Below, one piece after another: positions 26,901 to 41,200 of a stretch of 64,000 bases of DNA. The stretch lies in assembly GCA_028564675.1 (NCBI GenBank), contig JAOVVO010000410.1:1-64000 (forward strand), read 5' to 3'. Made by a program: the position numbers and the translations under genes. A model generated the notes under the pieces. The model made no database searches. It was not told the DNA's origin and saw only the letters and a list, made by a program, of their open reading frames with translations. Positions within the stretch are counted from its first letter, which is position 1; the number at the start of each line of letters is the position of its first letter. Source of the stretch: Onchocerca lupi. Its lineage: Eukaryota; Nematoda; Chromadorea; Rhabditida; Onchocercidae.

Positions 26901-29900
26901 ACATTTTCATTTCATAATTATTAAAAACGAGTTCTGCTAAATAAAAAGTATTCTGTAACAATATTATCAGGCCAATCTTTAGACTGTGCATAGTTCCGGT
27001 TTTTGGTAGATGTAATAATCTAGAAAAGAATTTGAAAGATGCATAAAAAAAAAGTGATGAAGAAAGCACTTATAAATGCATCACTAGAAAAAATGACTGA
27101 AAGTCTAAGAATTAATCAATAATAATCTTGCTTAAAAGCATTAAATAACTTCTAAACTTCTGATTTTGATGGTTGCAAATGGAAAAGACGCCAAAAAAGT
27201 TCTTGAAAAAAAAAAAAAAAGAAAAAAAAAAAGAAGAGTAATTCACGAAAAGATCTGATTCGCTTAATTCGAAAAACTGATATGGTGATACAAGTTGGGA
27301 AATGGTAGTAATACCTCTGCATAGTGGTATCTTATACGGCTTCCCTTCTCATCTCACAATCCATCCCAACAATTCATTCGTCATAAAAATTAGCCTATCT
27401 AAAACCATTCACTAAACATTCATATTTTCGTAGCAAAAACTTTCCATTATGACGGCAAATTCATCTATTTATTTATTCCCATCCTTTCAAAGATCCGTGG
27501 CTCTCTTTTCAATAGCATTTCTTCTCTTTAAAAAAATTTTACAATTTTAATCATTTTCATATAAAATCGCTCCAAAATCTTGAGAGTATGATCGAATTAT
27601 TTATATGTCAGTTTTAGTTATAAACACTGAAATGATAATCTATAATGCATCTTCATCTATCATATTAAATCCATGCTCTCATTCATCTTATTCACAGATG
27701 CAAGATATCTTGCAATATAAAGTCACACATACTCCTTACCGTTTTGCTGCCTTCTGCATGTATGTGCATGTTTTGCAAATATCAAAAGTTATACAATTAC
27801 TAGTCATAGCAACCGAATCCCAACCTTCACATAGTTTTCTCGAAAACTTAAAACACATTAATGTTAGGCAAACAAAAATTCGAAAGTATTTGCGAAATAA
27901 AAGCAAGTGAAGTTTTGAATCATCTTAAAGAGAAAGTTCTTTATGAAATGTAAACACAAGCAATGCTAATTTTTGACAAATATCAATTTAACGATTTGTG
28001 ATTCATAACCTCTCTATGAAATGGAAAATTGCAGACAATAGCTACGATAAGACACTATATTTATAATTATTGTAGTTATATGATAACGTGATTTCTTGAT
28101 CATCCATTAATAACGCTAAGATTCCGAGTTTCTTCTCTTAATATATTATCGAAAATTAGTCATGAATAGCAATGGTAACAAAAAAAAAAAATAAATAAAT
28201 TAAAAATCGGCTTGTCACGTATCAGAAACCAATTTACTTTCATTAGTGAGTTCTAATTTACATATTTAGTTATAATTTCATCAAAGATTAAAGTTTGAAT
28301 GGGGTAGTGAGTTCATTGTTCCTTTAACAGATTATCACTATCATGGTTACTCACAAATTAAATTTTCGGATTTTGGTAAATTGGATGATATAGAATTATG
28401 ATTAGGATAGTAGGAATGGAACAAGACAGAGTCGATGATCTACTGTTTGTTAAATTCCGAGGATTTGTGGTCACAGCCTGCATTAGTTTCGGTTCGCTAA
28501 TAATTATTTTAATTTAATCTCGGTAGGAGGTACGTAACGACTATTTTATTCAGTTTCCCCTCAGCTCGGCTCATCTATCTCTTTGCTATTCATCAAACCA
28601 ATTATCGTTTATGTACATTTTCCACAAGTGATTTTGTGAAATGAGGGGAGACAGAAATAAAAGATAGATAGTCACTTCCAATCAAGATTATTTTAAAATT
28701 TAAAGATTAGGGATTATTCTCTTTCCTCTCTTCTCTATTTCCAGTCACCTCTTTGATTCCACAAGTTTCACTACCCCTCAGACCTCAATCCACAATTAAC
28801 TACTAACTAATCACAGAAGCAAAGCGAAAACTAGTTTCAAAAATTTCAAAGCAACAACTGTAATCGCGCTGCCCATTAACTGCACGTGATCGTAGACTAT
28901 GCTTGATTTCGGGGCATTTTTCATATTGTTATTTCCATAACTACCTTAAAACAATTTGTTTCCAGAACAAAGTCTTAGAAAAATAAACTTGGGAAACGGT
29001 TTTTGAAACTACATGGGCAAATAATAATTTACGGTCTGAAATTTTTCCAAAACAAGTACTGTCCAAGTTTAAGGAATGAAGAATTAGTAAATAGAAGGAA
29101 TACATTAAAATGATTCTACTTGAAAGTAATGGCCACATCAATAAAGATAATTTACCAATTCTAGCTTAGTTGAAAATTTCTTCAAGCTATCAGATATTAA
29201 ATATAATAGACCTATCTAAAGCATTAAGCACTAGGGTCTGGAATGGAATAGATTAATAGCAAGATTGAAATAAAGATTAGTGCAAAATTAGCAAATTTTT
29301 TCGTACTATAGGTTTTCGGAAAAAATCATTTGAAGCAGGATAAGTACCACTAATATCTAGTAGACTGCTAGCCCAATTCTATTTTTTTACTTCTAATATT
29401 GCTCTAATGCAGAACACACTTACCGCAGCCAACCTCCAGATTCAAACTTTCCTGCTTTGTTCCAGTACTTTCTATATTCGGTGGATGCTGCTGCATGTGT
29501 TCTGCAACTTACATCAAATAAGAAAAAATCTGTTTCGAAATCTGACTGCGAGAATTTTCGGCATTTAATCAATGAAGCCTTTTTAATCAGTAAAGACATA
29601 TGCAGAATGGAGTATATCAAGAAAGAGAATCAATTGAACCAGTTCAAATCGAATTTTTTTTTACATTTCAAGCTTACCGATAGCGCCTGCAGTATTAGTT
29701 GTTTCAAAGGAACAATGTCGACATTCGAGAACAGTTTCAGGACTCGCTGGCATTGATCTTGGTGCAGAATTATCATCTCGAACGCTTGCAGCATCGCTGG
29801 ACATTGATGCAAGTTGCGCTATTCGGACGGAGTGTGCGCGACTCTCACAATGTTCACGTAAAGCCAATGGACTGAAGAAATATTTCATTTCTATAATTGA

Positions 29901-32900
29901 ATACACAAAATCAATCAGCAAAAGCTTTTGTTATATATTTATTCAGATTCAAATAAAGTAAGTAATTTGTTATTGAAACAATTTCTTTGAAATCAATTTT
30001 AGAATAAAAAGTGAAACTGTATTATGTAATCGGAATAAATATCACAAAAATCTTACTAAGATTGATTTTCAATAAAATCTAAAATGATTTCTTAGCTGCT
30101 GATTAATGATAGAAGTTGAAATTTCGGAGAACTAAATTTGTATCAACATGATTTTATTCCCTACGATCAATTTTTTTCTGATTAGTTGTTGCTGGATACA
30201 AAGAAAAACTTATTAAATCCTGAAGTAGAAAACAGAACTCAGCATTCCAAACTATTTTATTTTCCATCGAAAGAAGTGGCGATGAATATCGATATAAACT
30301 TTTTTTAATTTCCATATCCTCTTTTTAGATCTTCACATCAGTTTGAATTTGCCAGGATATCAAGTTATGGATATTTAAATTATAGAAATACGAGATGGAA
30401 AAATAAAATATGAACGAATCGACGTAAGCACCTACTTTTCCCGCTACAAATGCAAAAAAAAAAAAAATTCTATTATTACATTTTTTTTTTAGATCCTCGT
30501 TTTCTCCCGTCTTTTGCGCTTTTTATCAGCTTTTCCACAGAATGATTCATTATCAAAATATGAAAATGGATCTCAAATCATTTTTCTTTTTTGTTGTCGG
30601 GAAAATAATTTATGCAACATCATATGTGAAAGAAAAGAATGTAGCAGAAAATCCAGAATTTCATGAAATTACTATGAAATCCTAGAAGAAGCAAATTAAA
30701 ATTCATTTATTCTAACAATGAGGAAGATCCTGCCATAATATCGAATTCTGAGACATTATGTGATTCTTCGTCGTTTTGAAGTGGTTTTTTAAGAATGCAG
30801 AAGATTGTCTCAACATGATGGAAAATCATGTGGGATATCGGTTAAACCTTTGATTCCATTGATCGATTTAAATCCAATATGAAGCAGCAAGAAATATCCA
30901 AACATTTTTCAAATAAAAAGCGAATATTATAAGATATTTAAAAAAATTAAAGAAAAATTTACCATGACAGTATTTCTTGACATGCGCGACAACGAACCTG
31001 TACAGCACTTTTGGCGGAACTAATCCGACATAATGCTGCCGATGCTGATAGTGATATTCCGGCGGTGCCACCCTCACGTATATGATTCATCTGGAATAAA
31101 CAAAAATAATGGTTTGCAAGAATGAGAAGCAAATGGACGAATTTGTCGAAACTGTAATTTATGCTTTGTAAGGAATGAGATTTCTTGATATGCGAAAACA
31201 GATTTGAGAAAAGTTAATATTATTTCAAGTAAAACAAGTTGTTACGGGTCAGTCAAAAATTATCGGCAGCAATGAATGGAAGAAATATGTGCTTTATGTA
31301 GAATTAATTGCACATATATACAACTTATAACACTTTCAGGATGAATCTGGAAAAACAAGAAGTATAAATAGTGTTACGACTTCTGAACTACGAATTCTAT
31401 GAACTAATGAATTGTTGCTGAAAAAGCGATAAGAGAGGAGCGGTCCTCAGCCTTCCTTCTGCTCCTCCATCATAAGTCTCTCTTCTACTAATCGATCACA
31501 ATATCAACAATTACCCGCATCATTCATTTAATGCACCTTTTAAACAAGCCATCAAAATATACCTTCGAAATATTTTCGTCTTTTCCAGTCGAAAAAAAGG
31601 AAAAATTTGATGGAATGTCCATTGAGATATGTATGTTGTATTATCAAATAGAAAATATCAATGATATCAGAAAGGCAAACAATGATAACAAGTTAAGGCA
31701 TGCTATTTGTAAGGGTTCCTGGTAATTGCATGATGCCGGCGATGTAATAAACGTTTGAAGACAATTCGCTCATTTGTAACCAAAATTGGCCAATCAGCGT
31801 TAGCGAAGAGCCACGCCTTTCCAATGACAAATGAATTAGCCGGTGAGAATAATAGCACCGCCCATATTTGCCACAGTAATTACTACGACTTCTCACGTAC
31901 CAATTAATAGTGCTATGTTTGTTAACAAATGAATTGACGTCTGATGTTAAGAATATACGTAAAATGTTTCGCATGAAATAATACTGTATAAATCAGCATT
32001 AGACGTAATTTACTGAAGAAGTAATCGGTCAGCAGTATCATATTCTTAAGCACTTGGCTTCATAAGAAATCATGAAAATTCTTTGCGACATTTATGGTGT
32101 TAATTAACTTCAAATTAATTATTCTTTTCTCTTTTTTTGAACATCCAAAGTAGTGATAAAATTAATTTTAAGCAGTTTACAGAGCGAAATGAGACATTAT
32201 AGAAGTTCATAAATGAAGCCGACCGAAAAAACATTACACCAAACTATGACACTATGAACAGAAAGAATTGCAAATTAAATCCTTGCAGAAACATTATTTT
32301 CAAATTAGAATTACAAAATTTCCAAAAAATTGTCGCAAAAAATGTCAGGTAATGGAATTTTTTTATAAACATGGCATTATAATTCTTGCACAAAGACACC
32401 TTAAAATCTAAAGTTTCTATGATATTTTTCCAAGTTTATGAGCCATTACTACACTTCCTGGTGCTTCAAGTTAGTCTCTCCTCTTTCTTTCCTTCTTGTC
32501 GATTTGCCTTTTTTCGATGACAGGTGCTTCTATTTCAACTTGCTTGTATTCTCTTCTATTTCATGCAAGATTAACTTGATGCACCAAAGAATTAATTAGA
32601 TGAAAATAAGATTATAGTAAAAGAAGCAACAAATACTGTTTAGCCACTAAAATTTTCATAAATTGGAATTAAAAGGCTCGAATCAGTCTCACTGTTACAA
32701 ATATGAAATTTGATATAATTTTCAGAACATAATTCTCCGATATACTACTGCACAATTTGTACACCCGTTTATTCGCCAAGACTGTCCTAATGAAAAATTT
32801 TCTATGTCACTGAAAAACGATGATTCTTATAAACTGAAATAGTTAATGCTCATGACATCATTCTGTGTTATATCAACCTGAAATTCTCACTAATCGAATA

Positions 32901-35248
32901 AAAAAATTCAAAATAAATAAAAACGTAAAAAGTTGTTCGCCTCAAATAAAATTCATAATATTTAAAAGCCTATCTCGCAGTCAACTATATCGCACAATCG
33001 GAAATCATGGCGTTTGATAAAATAATAAAAACAAACGGGACAATACATTTTCTGTAGCATTAAAGGTCATGTTTGGTCATCACCTTGAGAGCAGCAGAAG
33101 ATACTAAAGTGAAAGACGGCAGTGCATACGAAACAGGATAATCTCCTTCACCTTCCCGTATAAAATTCCTCAAAAAGCTCATTAGAAAAGGTAGATATGG
33201 TCAAGAAGACGGGAGCAGCAATTAATGCGGAAGTATTAACCCACTGGGAGGACAATAGGGATATTTTCTGGTTAAGGTACTTCGTTGATGGGTCGTTTCG
33301 ATTCGGTAATTACTAACTACTTCTTCCTCTTCTATTCCTTTGCATTATCGATGTGCTGCTGGCAGCGAGCTATTATTTATAGATACGCTTAAGTGGACCA
33401 CTTCACTATCACTTAATTGCAATTTGATGATGAGCAGTAGAAGAATGAGTGATTATAGTAGTCACTGAAAAAGTCTAAAGATAAAAGTCATTCGAATCAT
33501 GTTTGAAAGTAATTATGATTGATGCAAATCAATGAAGATTGAGCTATAATTAAGTAATGCAATCAACTATGTATAAATTACAAATAAATAGAACTCAAAA
33601 AACTAAGAAGACGGTACATGATTAAAATAAAGAAACATTCACGATCTTTTGTTAGGATTTAATTAGGATCGGTGAAAGAATATGGGGCAAAAACATTAAG
33701 ATAAATTCCAGTTAACAATTTAAACAATGATACGATAATAAACATGTGAATAGTAATCATATTATCCTATAATATACGAGCTAACTGACGATGCAGACTA
33801 TTGAGATTGATAATATCACTGTGAGTTTTCACTAATTTTTTCGGCAAAACTTAAAAATAAGAACCGAAAATTTGCAATACTATATGATTAGTTCTACTAT
33901 TACTTTTACCAGAAATAGTTGTGGGAAAGACATGTTCTACCGTAATTACCGTACTGGTCATAATGATTGTCTCAATAATGATATCTTGATTTGCTAAAAC
34001 AAAAATTTCAAGATACTATAACTGCTATATGTGATTTATTAAAATCTACAAATAATATAAGAAAAGAAGAGATTGAGAATAAGCGATTGAGGAAAATAGA
34101 TGAACGATCGTTATACCAGCATCGATTCATCGAGAGCCAACTGGTAGGTATTGTTGTCGCGAAATATTCGTTCGTCGGCCTCAATATGGTGCAGCTCTGT
34201 TGGTGGAGTAGCAGGATATTGTATAATTGAAGATAATGTCAACCAGTGTTTTCGTGTCACCAATCACCCTTTTCTCTTCCTTCTCAGTTCGATCCGTTTC
34301 TCTTATTTCTTTTATTCTCCAAATTAAGGTATTCCATGATCGAAGTAAAATCAAACTGAATCATTACTTGCGAAATATTTCCAAAACAATTCTAGATCAA
34401 CAAATTATGGTAATGCAGTCTAATGAGTCGTAGCATAAGCAACTTCTCTCTCTTGAACTTACTTTATCCATTATCTCTCTCCATCAGTTCGACAGCATAT
34501 TCTGTTTGCAAAATTCGCGAAGAATTTATCGCTACAGTACTTATACCAACAGTTCCTATTCAACATCCTACCAAAAGAGACAAAGAGACAATTTTACTGA
34601 TCAGAGAACAACAAAAAAATAATAATAATAATAACGCCCAATAAGACCAAAGGATATAGCGATAAGAAGAGCAGACGAGATAGGCAAAGCAATGAAAGAA
34701 TACTGTGACAAATAATTATTAGCAGAATTAGCGAAAGAAAGAGAGAGAGAGATGTATAGAAAGAGTATAGCGAACTATCGGAGAGGAATTATTTTTGTTG
34801 TGAGAGAAACTTATTATTTCAATAATAAGTAGCAGAATTTTTTGACAGCCTCAAAGAAAGTGAAGGATTGAATTTTCCTTGCCTTTCAACTCTTAACGAA
34901 AAACTGTTTGCGACATATCGCACTTTGCCATTAAAGAACTTGTGACATATCGCATTTTGATAATAAAGAGAAATATTGAAGACTGGCTTAGTTTATGATC
35001 CTTAAACATCGCAATTACCATTATAATAACAATGCTTACTGTGTTTTTCTTTGTTCAATAATTTAACATTGATAAATTATAATTATCAATTCATTAAAAC
35101 TCAGATTAAAATTAATGGATTACGAGATGAAGCGGGGCGGGATTTCTGAGAGTACATTCATCCCGACAAAATGCTTCTAAATGGTGGTAAACGGGAAGAT
35201 GCTGATAACGAAGTTAGCTAATCGACGAAAAGGATCTTCGTCTTTCTC

Positions 35249-35288
<40 letters not shown>

Positions 35289-38200
35289 GACGTCCTTTTA
35301 TTAACACAAATCGAATATTACAATATCGCTATGCTTGAAGATGAGCAATAGAGGAAAGGGAAAAGTTTTCGATTCAATAATAGGCATATTTATCAACAGT
35401 ATTATCACAGCACAGGTACATTTCAGTACTTTCAATCAATCTTTCCAATCACTCATACTACAAATATTTCGCATCTTTTGATGTCTAAAAAAAAATCATC
35501 CAAATGGTAATAAAATTCCTTTTATTAGCCGATGTAGCCGATAGCTTAATCAATAGAAGCAATGTATACCATTCTACAAGTTCAACTAAACAAATGATTA
35601 AATCGAAATTTTGCTGTATTGAAATTTGTGATGATTCATGTGGAGTGCTGAAATTGGCACCGCAATAAGATCCCTAATTACTCTCTCATTCAAGATATTA
35701 TGTCTCCCAATGATATAGGGACTAAATCATACATAGATCTCCAAATTGTCAGTATCATATTTTTTTCACCAATCAATCGATAAAATTATCAATGGCTTAA
35801 TTACCTAACATTTGGAAATATCTTTTTGCGTGAAGTTTTCTCTGAAAGTAATTGCAGCTTCGCACTCTCTGACCTTTATCAATGTGTTCACCAATTGTCA
35901 TCTGCAGATCTCGTCAAGGAAATCGTCACCAATTTCTTAACCTGTTTTTATAGGGGAATAGCGCTTAGTAATTTTAAATTATGAGGACTTCTGTCTCAAC
36001 GTCAAATCATAATGAGGAATGAATTTTGTTTGATGAATGAATAATTTGAAGGTCTTCGGGATCTATATTGTTCAATCTGTGTACCGTCATTGCTCGTGTG
36101 TCCAGTAAAGAGTTGTAATTAGGGATGAGGGCGAATAGGTCAATGGCCTAACGAGCTACCTGCATCGTCGCACAGCGCTGCACCATGGCCGTAAGCAGTC
36201 TGTGAAAATTTTGCGCACGAAGGAAACGATCCTTCCTTTCCACACCTGTTTTCCTCTAAAATTATTCTTCCATTCCATTTCTCGTCTTCCTTCCTTCCTT
36301 CATCTACCGATTGTTGTAATATTTTGAGGAAAGAAGGAGCAGGAGGAGGAAAGAGGGTCGGATAATGCGTAACAATTGAGGAGATACGGAATGATGGGAA
36401 AATGATTCCCAATCACAATGCGGGCATAATTATAGGAACGCAACCTATCGAGGTCATTCATTTGCTACTACTATTGCAATTGCTACCAATTTTAATTTGA
36501 AAGGCATAAAAAAGTCTGTTGGGAAATTGGCATTACGAGCCTTCCATCTTCTGAGAACGGAGCTTGGATTTCAGATCTGTGATGATTCGAAAGCTTGAGA
36601 CAGGATCAATTGCAAAGAAATTCTTGCAGTTCCAATTTGGCAAAATTTAGTAAATGAACTTATTCAACTTTTTTCTTTGGGATTTTTTTCAAATTCTATA
36701 GTCACATTAAAGCAAGATTCTGAAATCAAGCACCTGTATTTAATATTTGATTTTAATATAATCGATATAAAAAAAAGCACACATGTTTACGCTTGAAAAC
36801 ATATGTGCTTTTTTCTTAAGACTTTATGGTATTATATAAATCTTTATAACATATGGTTTAGAAGTATCGTATCTGAAGATTAAGCAGTAATAAAGAAAAT
36901 ATCTAAACACATCGAATAACTTAAATAGATGAAAAATTGAGTGCTGTAATAGCAGATACTGTATAAATTGTGCAATCCTCAATTAATTAACCAATAGACT
37001 AATTCTAGACACTTTTTTTCTTCTTAGCTAAAGGATTTAAGAAAGTAATTTTCATATTCTTAAAAAAAAGTTAGTTCACTTCTTTTGCAAATATGAATCT
37101 GAATTGAAAGTATGATATCTGGAAGATTATCTCAGAGTATGAAAAGCTTCAGAATATTTAAAATATTTGGACATTTTCTTATTCACTCAAAAAAAACATA
37201 CGATAAATTTTTTGTCGAAAAAAAGTTTTTTTTTTTAGATTTCGTAAAAAAAACTTTAAAGATCACTTCAAAATACAACATTGTTCTAAGCTAATTCAAA
37301 AGTTTTCTAAAATTATCTATTAAAAACATCTTTCCCTCACATTTTGAAATTCTATATTTGGAAATATTATTAAACGTTTTAGATCAATCTACTGTTTACG
37401 ATTGCTTGATCCTAAACTTATTGAATGCATGATATTATACAAATATTTCTGGCCAGTAGTGTTCAAGTTCTTCATATTCAAAAGAATAATCAGATATTAT
37501 CTTGAACTTTCAATTTCCATAAAATAGTCATCTTAAAGAGTTAGGAATTAAAATTTTAAATTAACTAAACAGATAAATAGAAATTTTTATTTGTCATTAT
37601 TCTGAGAGCTGAAAAAAATAACTAAGCAAAAATATTACAGCTTGTGTCAAGCATGAGGTAATATTCAGAAAAGAAGATAATGTGCATTCATTTGAAGAAA
37701 AGATAAAAAGTTCGGCAGATTCGGATTCACAACTAAAACATTAAATTTGATAGAGATAAAGTGAATGCGTGTGATAAAGTCTTAACTTCTCGGCTGTTCC
37801 ATAAAAATACTTGAAATTATAATGGATTTCACCAAGTTGGGTTTTGCAATAGATGCTCATAAAAAACTAATAATTATTCCCAATTATTATTTTAAGAAAA
37901 AAAGGAAAAATTTTAAGGTAAGATTTTAGAAAATTTCATTCCTTCTCAAGAAATTCTTGAGGAAGAATTATAAAAAATACACAATTTCACTTGTGGGAAT
38001 TTAAATTCTTCTCATAGTATCCATGTCCGAATATCAATGAAAACAGTCAATGGATATTGCCGCTATCAACTTAACTCGAGAAAATACTACCACTACCACC
38101 ACCACCGAAAGAAATGACATTGTTTGCTGCAAGGATGTCAGAAGGGTGCAGAACTTTCAAGGACATTATGATCTTAATAAACTGCTCAAATTTTAATAAT

Positions 38201-41200
38201 TATCATGAAAATATAATAATCGTTTTCAAAAAAAAAAGCAAATTTAAACAAACAAGCCAAAGGATTTTATTGCATGAGAATGAATGAGGTAAATATCCAG
38301 ACCAAACTTTGCTGCCGGAATACTTGCAGCTTTCGTTTGCACGATTCAAAAATCCACCGAATTTGGAAATAAAAGCGATAGAACCATCCAGGATTGCTCC
38401 ATGTTATTTATTAAAGGGAGCAATAGTACCACAATCATAGCCAATCAATTCCTCCTCCATCTAAGAATCAACTATTCATTAAGTATTATCAAAAAATAAT
38501 CATTCGAGACACAAAAAGACACAACTGGTGACAGCTGACGACTGAGAACACTTGCTGGTACATTTCAAGATGTCGAGATGTGCTGCTGCTGCTGCTGCTG
38601 CTGCTGCTGTCAATTGAAGTAAAACTTGAGGTATATTGTCTACAGGTACATACTACCTTTACATCTCTCCCTCTCTCCCTCTCTCTCCCTGTTTTGTGAA
38701 AAAGGTGTGAAAATAAACGAATATTTGTGTACGTTTCCCGACGGGTTTGTATAAATGTAAATATATAAATATATACATATATGTGTCTCTGTCTATGTAT
38801 ATGCATGCATCTCTATTTGTTTGCATTTTGCTGCCTGCAGTGCTTGCAGCGTTCGTTCTCGAAACGTGTTTGCGGCGGAAGACAATGGGATAGAATGTGA
38901 TTGACGTTACCGAAGCAAGGAAGAGGGGAAGATGATTGTAATGAGGGGTGATAAGATGGAGAAAGGAATGAATCAAGACAGGTATAAAGTGAACTAAGAC
39001 AAGAGATTCAAAGGTTAATTTTCATTAATAAATTTTAACAGGTCAAAGTAGTGACTTGAAAGTCTAATGCTAGATAATCGCACCAAGATCATTCTGGCGA
39101 GGAACAATCAAATATCAGATCTTGTGAGATGCAAGTGAAGCAAGACGAAATTGTGTTTGAGAAAAGTTAGAAATAAAGAAGCTAAATAGACAAATCCATA
39201 AGCTCGCTAACTTCGTTGGTTAGATTGTTGAATGGAAGGAACAGAAGTGTAGCAATTGCAGGAGATTTTCAATAATATTATAGCATCAAAGAAGAGTGGA
39301 TGATAGAAAATAAATGAAACATGAGTTACTGTAAAAGCAAGAAACTTGATGTCCCTAATTAAAAAAGCTTAATTTTCTTTTGAATTTTTATGCTCCTTTA
39401 TCTGTTTGTGTATCTTCTGCAAATTCATAATCATTTGATATTAAACTATTTTAACTGAAATTAATAAAGTCAAGGAAATTTTCAAATTTCAATTCCAATC
39501 TTGAACATATGTGTAAACATACATATATTTGTGTTTGTGACTGTATGGCACCATAGAATATAACAATGATTGTCGTAAGTTTTAACAATAATAATAATAA
39601 TAACAATAGTAATGTTAATGGCAATGGCAACGACAATAATGAAAATTTGTTTTGTCAATATTTTGAAGTGATATTTTAATATTAGATGAAATGTGCACAA
39701 CAAGGCGCACCACCATCACCATCACCTCATCCCTCATCATTGTTTCATCCTTTTCACCGACGTGTGAAATCTCGGGAACTCGTATAGACAAAAAAATATA
39801 TTCTGTGTCAGAATCAATTCGATCAGAATTAATCTCAAATTTTTGTAAGAGACGATATCGACATATCCTTTTCAAAAGAAATCGTAATTTCTGAAGGATA
39901 TGCTAGGTGATTTCATTAAACTTTTCAATTGCAGTCGGCTTGATAATATTATTTTATAGAAAATCAGTCAACGATAAATTAGTCAAACAAATTCAGCAAA
40001 ACAGTTTATCGACCGTCATCGCAAAATTCTTTCGAGGGACAGTAATTTGATTACAGCCATATGTCCACTATCCACAGGAAGTGTTTGCACTAAGAGGTGG
40101 AAAATCTCCCGTGATTTATTTGAAGTACTTTAGTTTAATGACTTGAAGTAAAAATATTTTGAAGTTTAGGCTATATAAATATATAAGAATATGTATATAT
40201 AAATTATTTCAATATTCTGATTTGCAGCATTTTAGGTTCTTTTGAAGTTATAAACATATGAGCGATTATTTACAACTTATCTAGAAATTTGATCGACTTT
40301 CATTTGTAAAATTCTTTTTAAATTATTTTTTTAGGCGAAATCATGTGCAATTATTATTATATCAGCAAGAAATTGTTATTATATCAGCAAGCTTCGAAAC
40401 TTCTCAAACCTTACCAAAAAATGAATTTTTGATGATTATAATAACTTATGTGTCTGCTTTAAAGTTTGCCGATAATTTGGAGTTGTCAGTGAAGTGAAGG
40501 AATGCAAAGAGGACAGAAATTGCGCATTGAAGAGGAAACCGCGATTTTTGACATAAATTCACTTGTTCAAAAATTATAGTGCAATTAAGCATTCACTTGT
40601 TCAAAAATTATAGCGCAATTTAATTTCATTTCATTCGTTTTTCTTTCTTACATAAGGAAGAATTTTGTGGCATGAATATAATAAGGTTAAATAAATTTTC
40701 TACCATCGCTACCCGCTTAAGGTTTTTTTTTAACAAATATTATACTTCTTATATAAATTTAAAAAAGTCTCAACACTTCTCTCTTTTTTTCTCTAATATG
40801 ACAGAATATTCGCTCTTAACATTTGCTTTCAACTCGCTTATTCATTTACTCTCTTATTTATTTGTTCCATCATTCTTAATTACTTGTTCATTTCCTAAGT
40901 TAGTTTACTTTAGAAATATGTCTACATTATGTTATTAGCAAATATTTCAATATAATTTCATATGATACTTCCACTTCGGAAAGAAGCAATAATAAGACAA
41001 AGCTAAAAAACACATGTGCAGATGTCTTACAGCAACTTAGAATCAGCTAATTGCAAGGATAGGACCATAGTTGATTAACAGAATAATTAAATGGAACCAT
41101 TTGTAGAATGGCAATCTATTCAACAGATAAAAAACAAACAATGTCCGGCATTTGGTGCAGTAATGCTACCGGATTTAATTTCAACTTATTCAACTTATTT

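Larger units (their letters stand above)
18359..29677 (-). other. zfh-2 intron 8
   Basis: 11.3 kb, the longest intron. Contains TGGA repeats, the paired hairpins at 26.3 kb and purine-rich stretches. A higher-GC patch at 20485-20560 (GACCGACCGACC, then CCATTGG) and another at 25590-25690 (TGACGTC, then a TATATATA run) could be regulatory. No exon signals with coding character were found. Confidence 0.82.

Noticed and set aside
29457..29756. Plus-strand frame overlapping exon 8
   Set aside because: Shadow of the minus-strand coding exon; the zinc-finger reading and splice phases settle the strand.
31693..31974. 93-codon minus-strand frame upstream of exon 7 as an alternative first exon
   Set aside because: An ATG occurs near 31770 in the frame, but no donor follows before the stop, so it cannot join exon 7.
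38581..38609. CTG/CAG array as a poly-Gln or poly-Ser exon
   Set aside because: No acceptor or donor in phase with exons 6 and 7, which already join perfectly without it.
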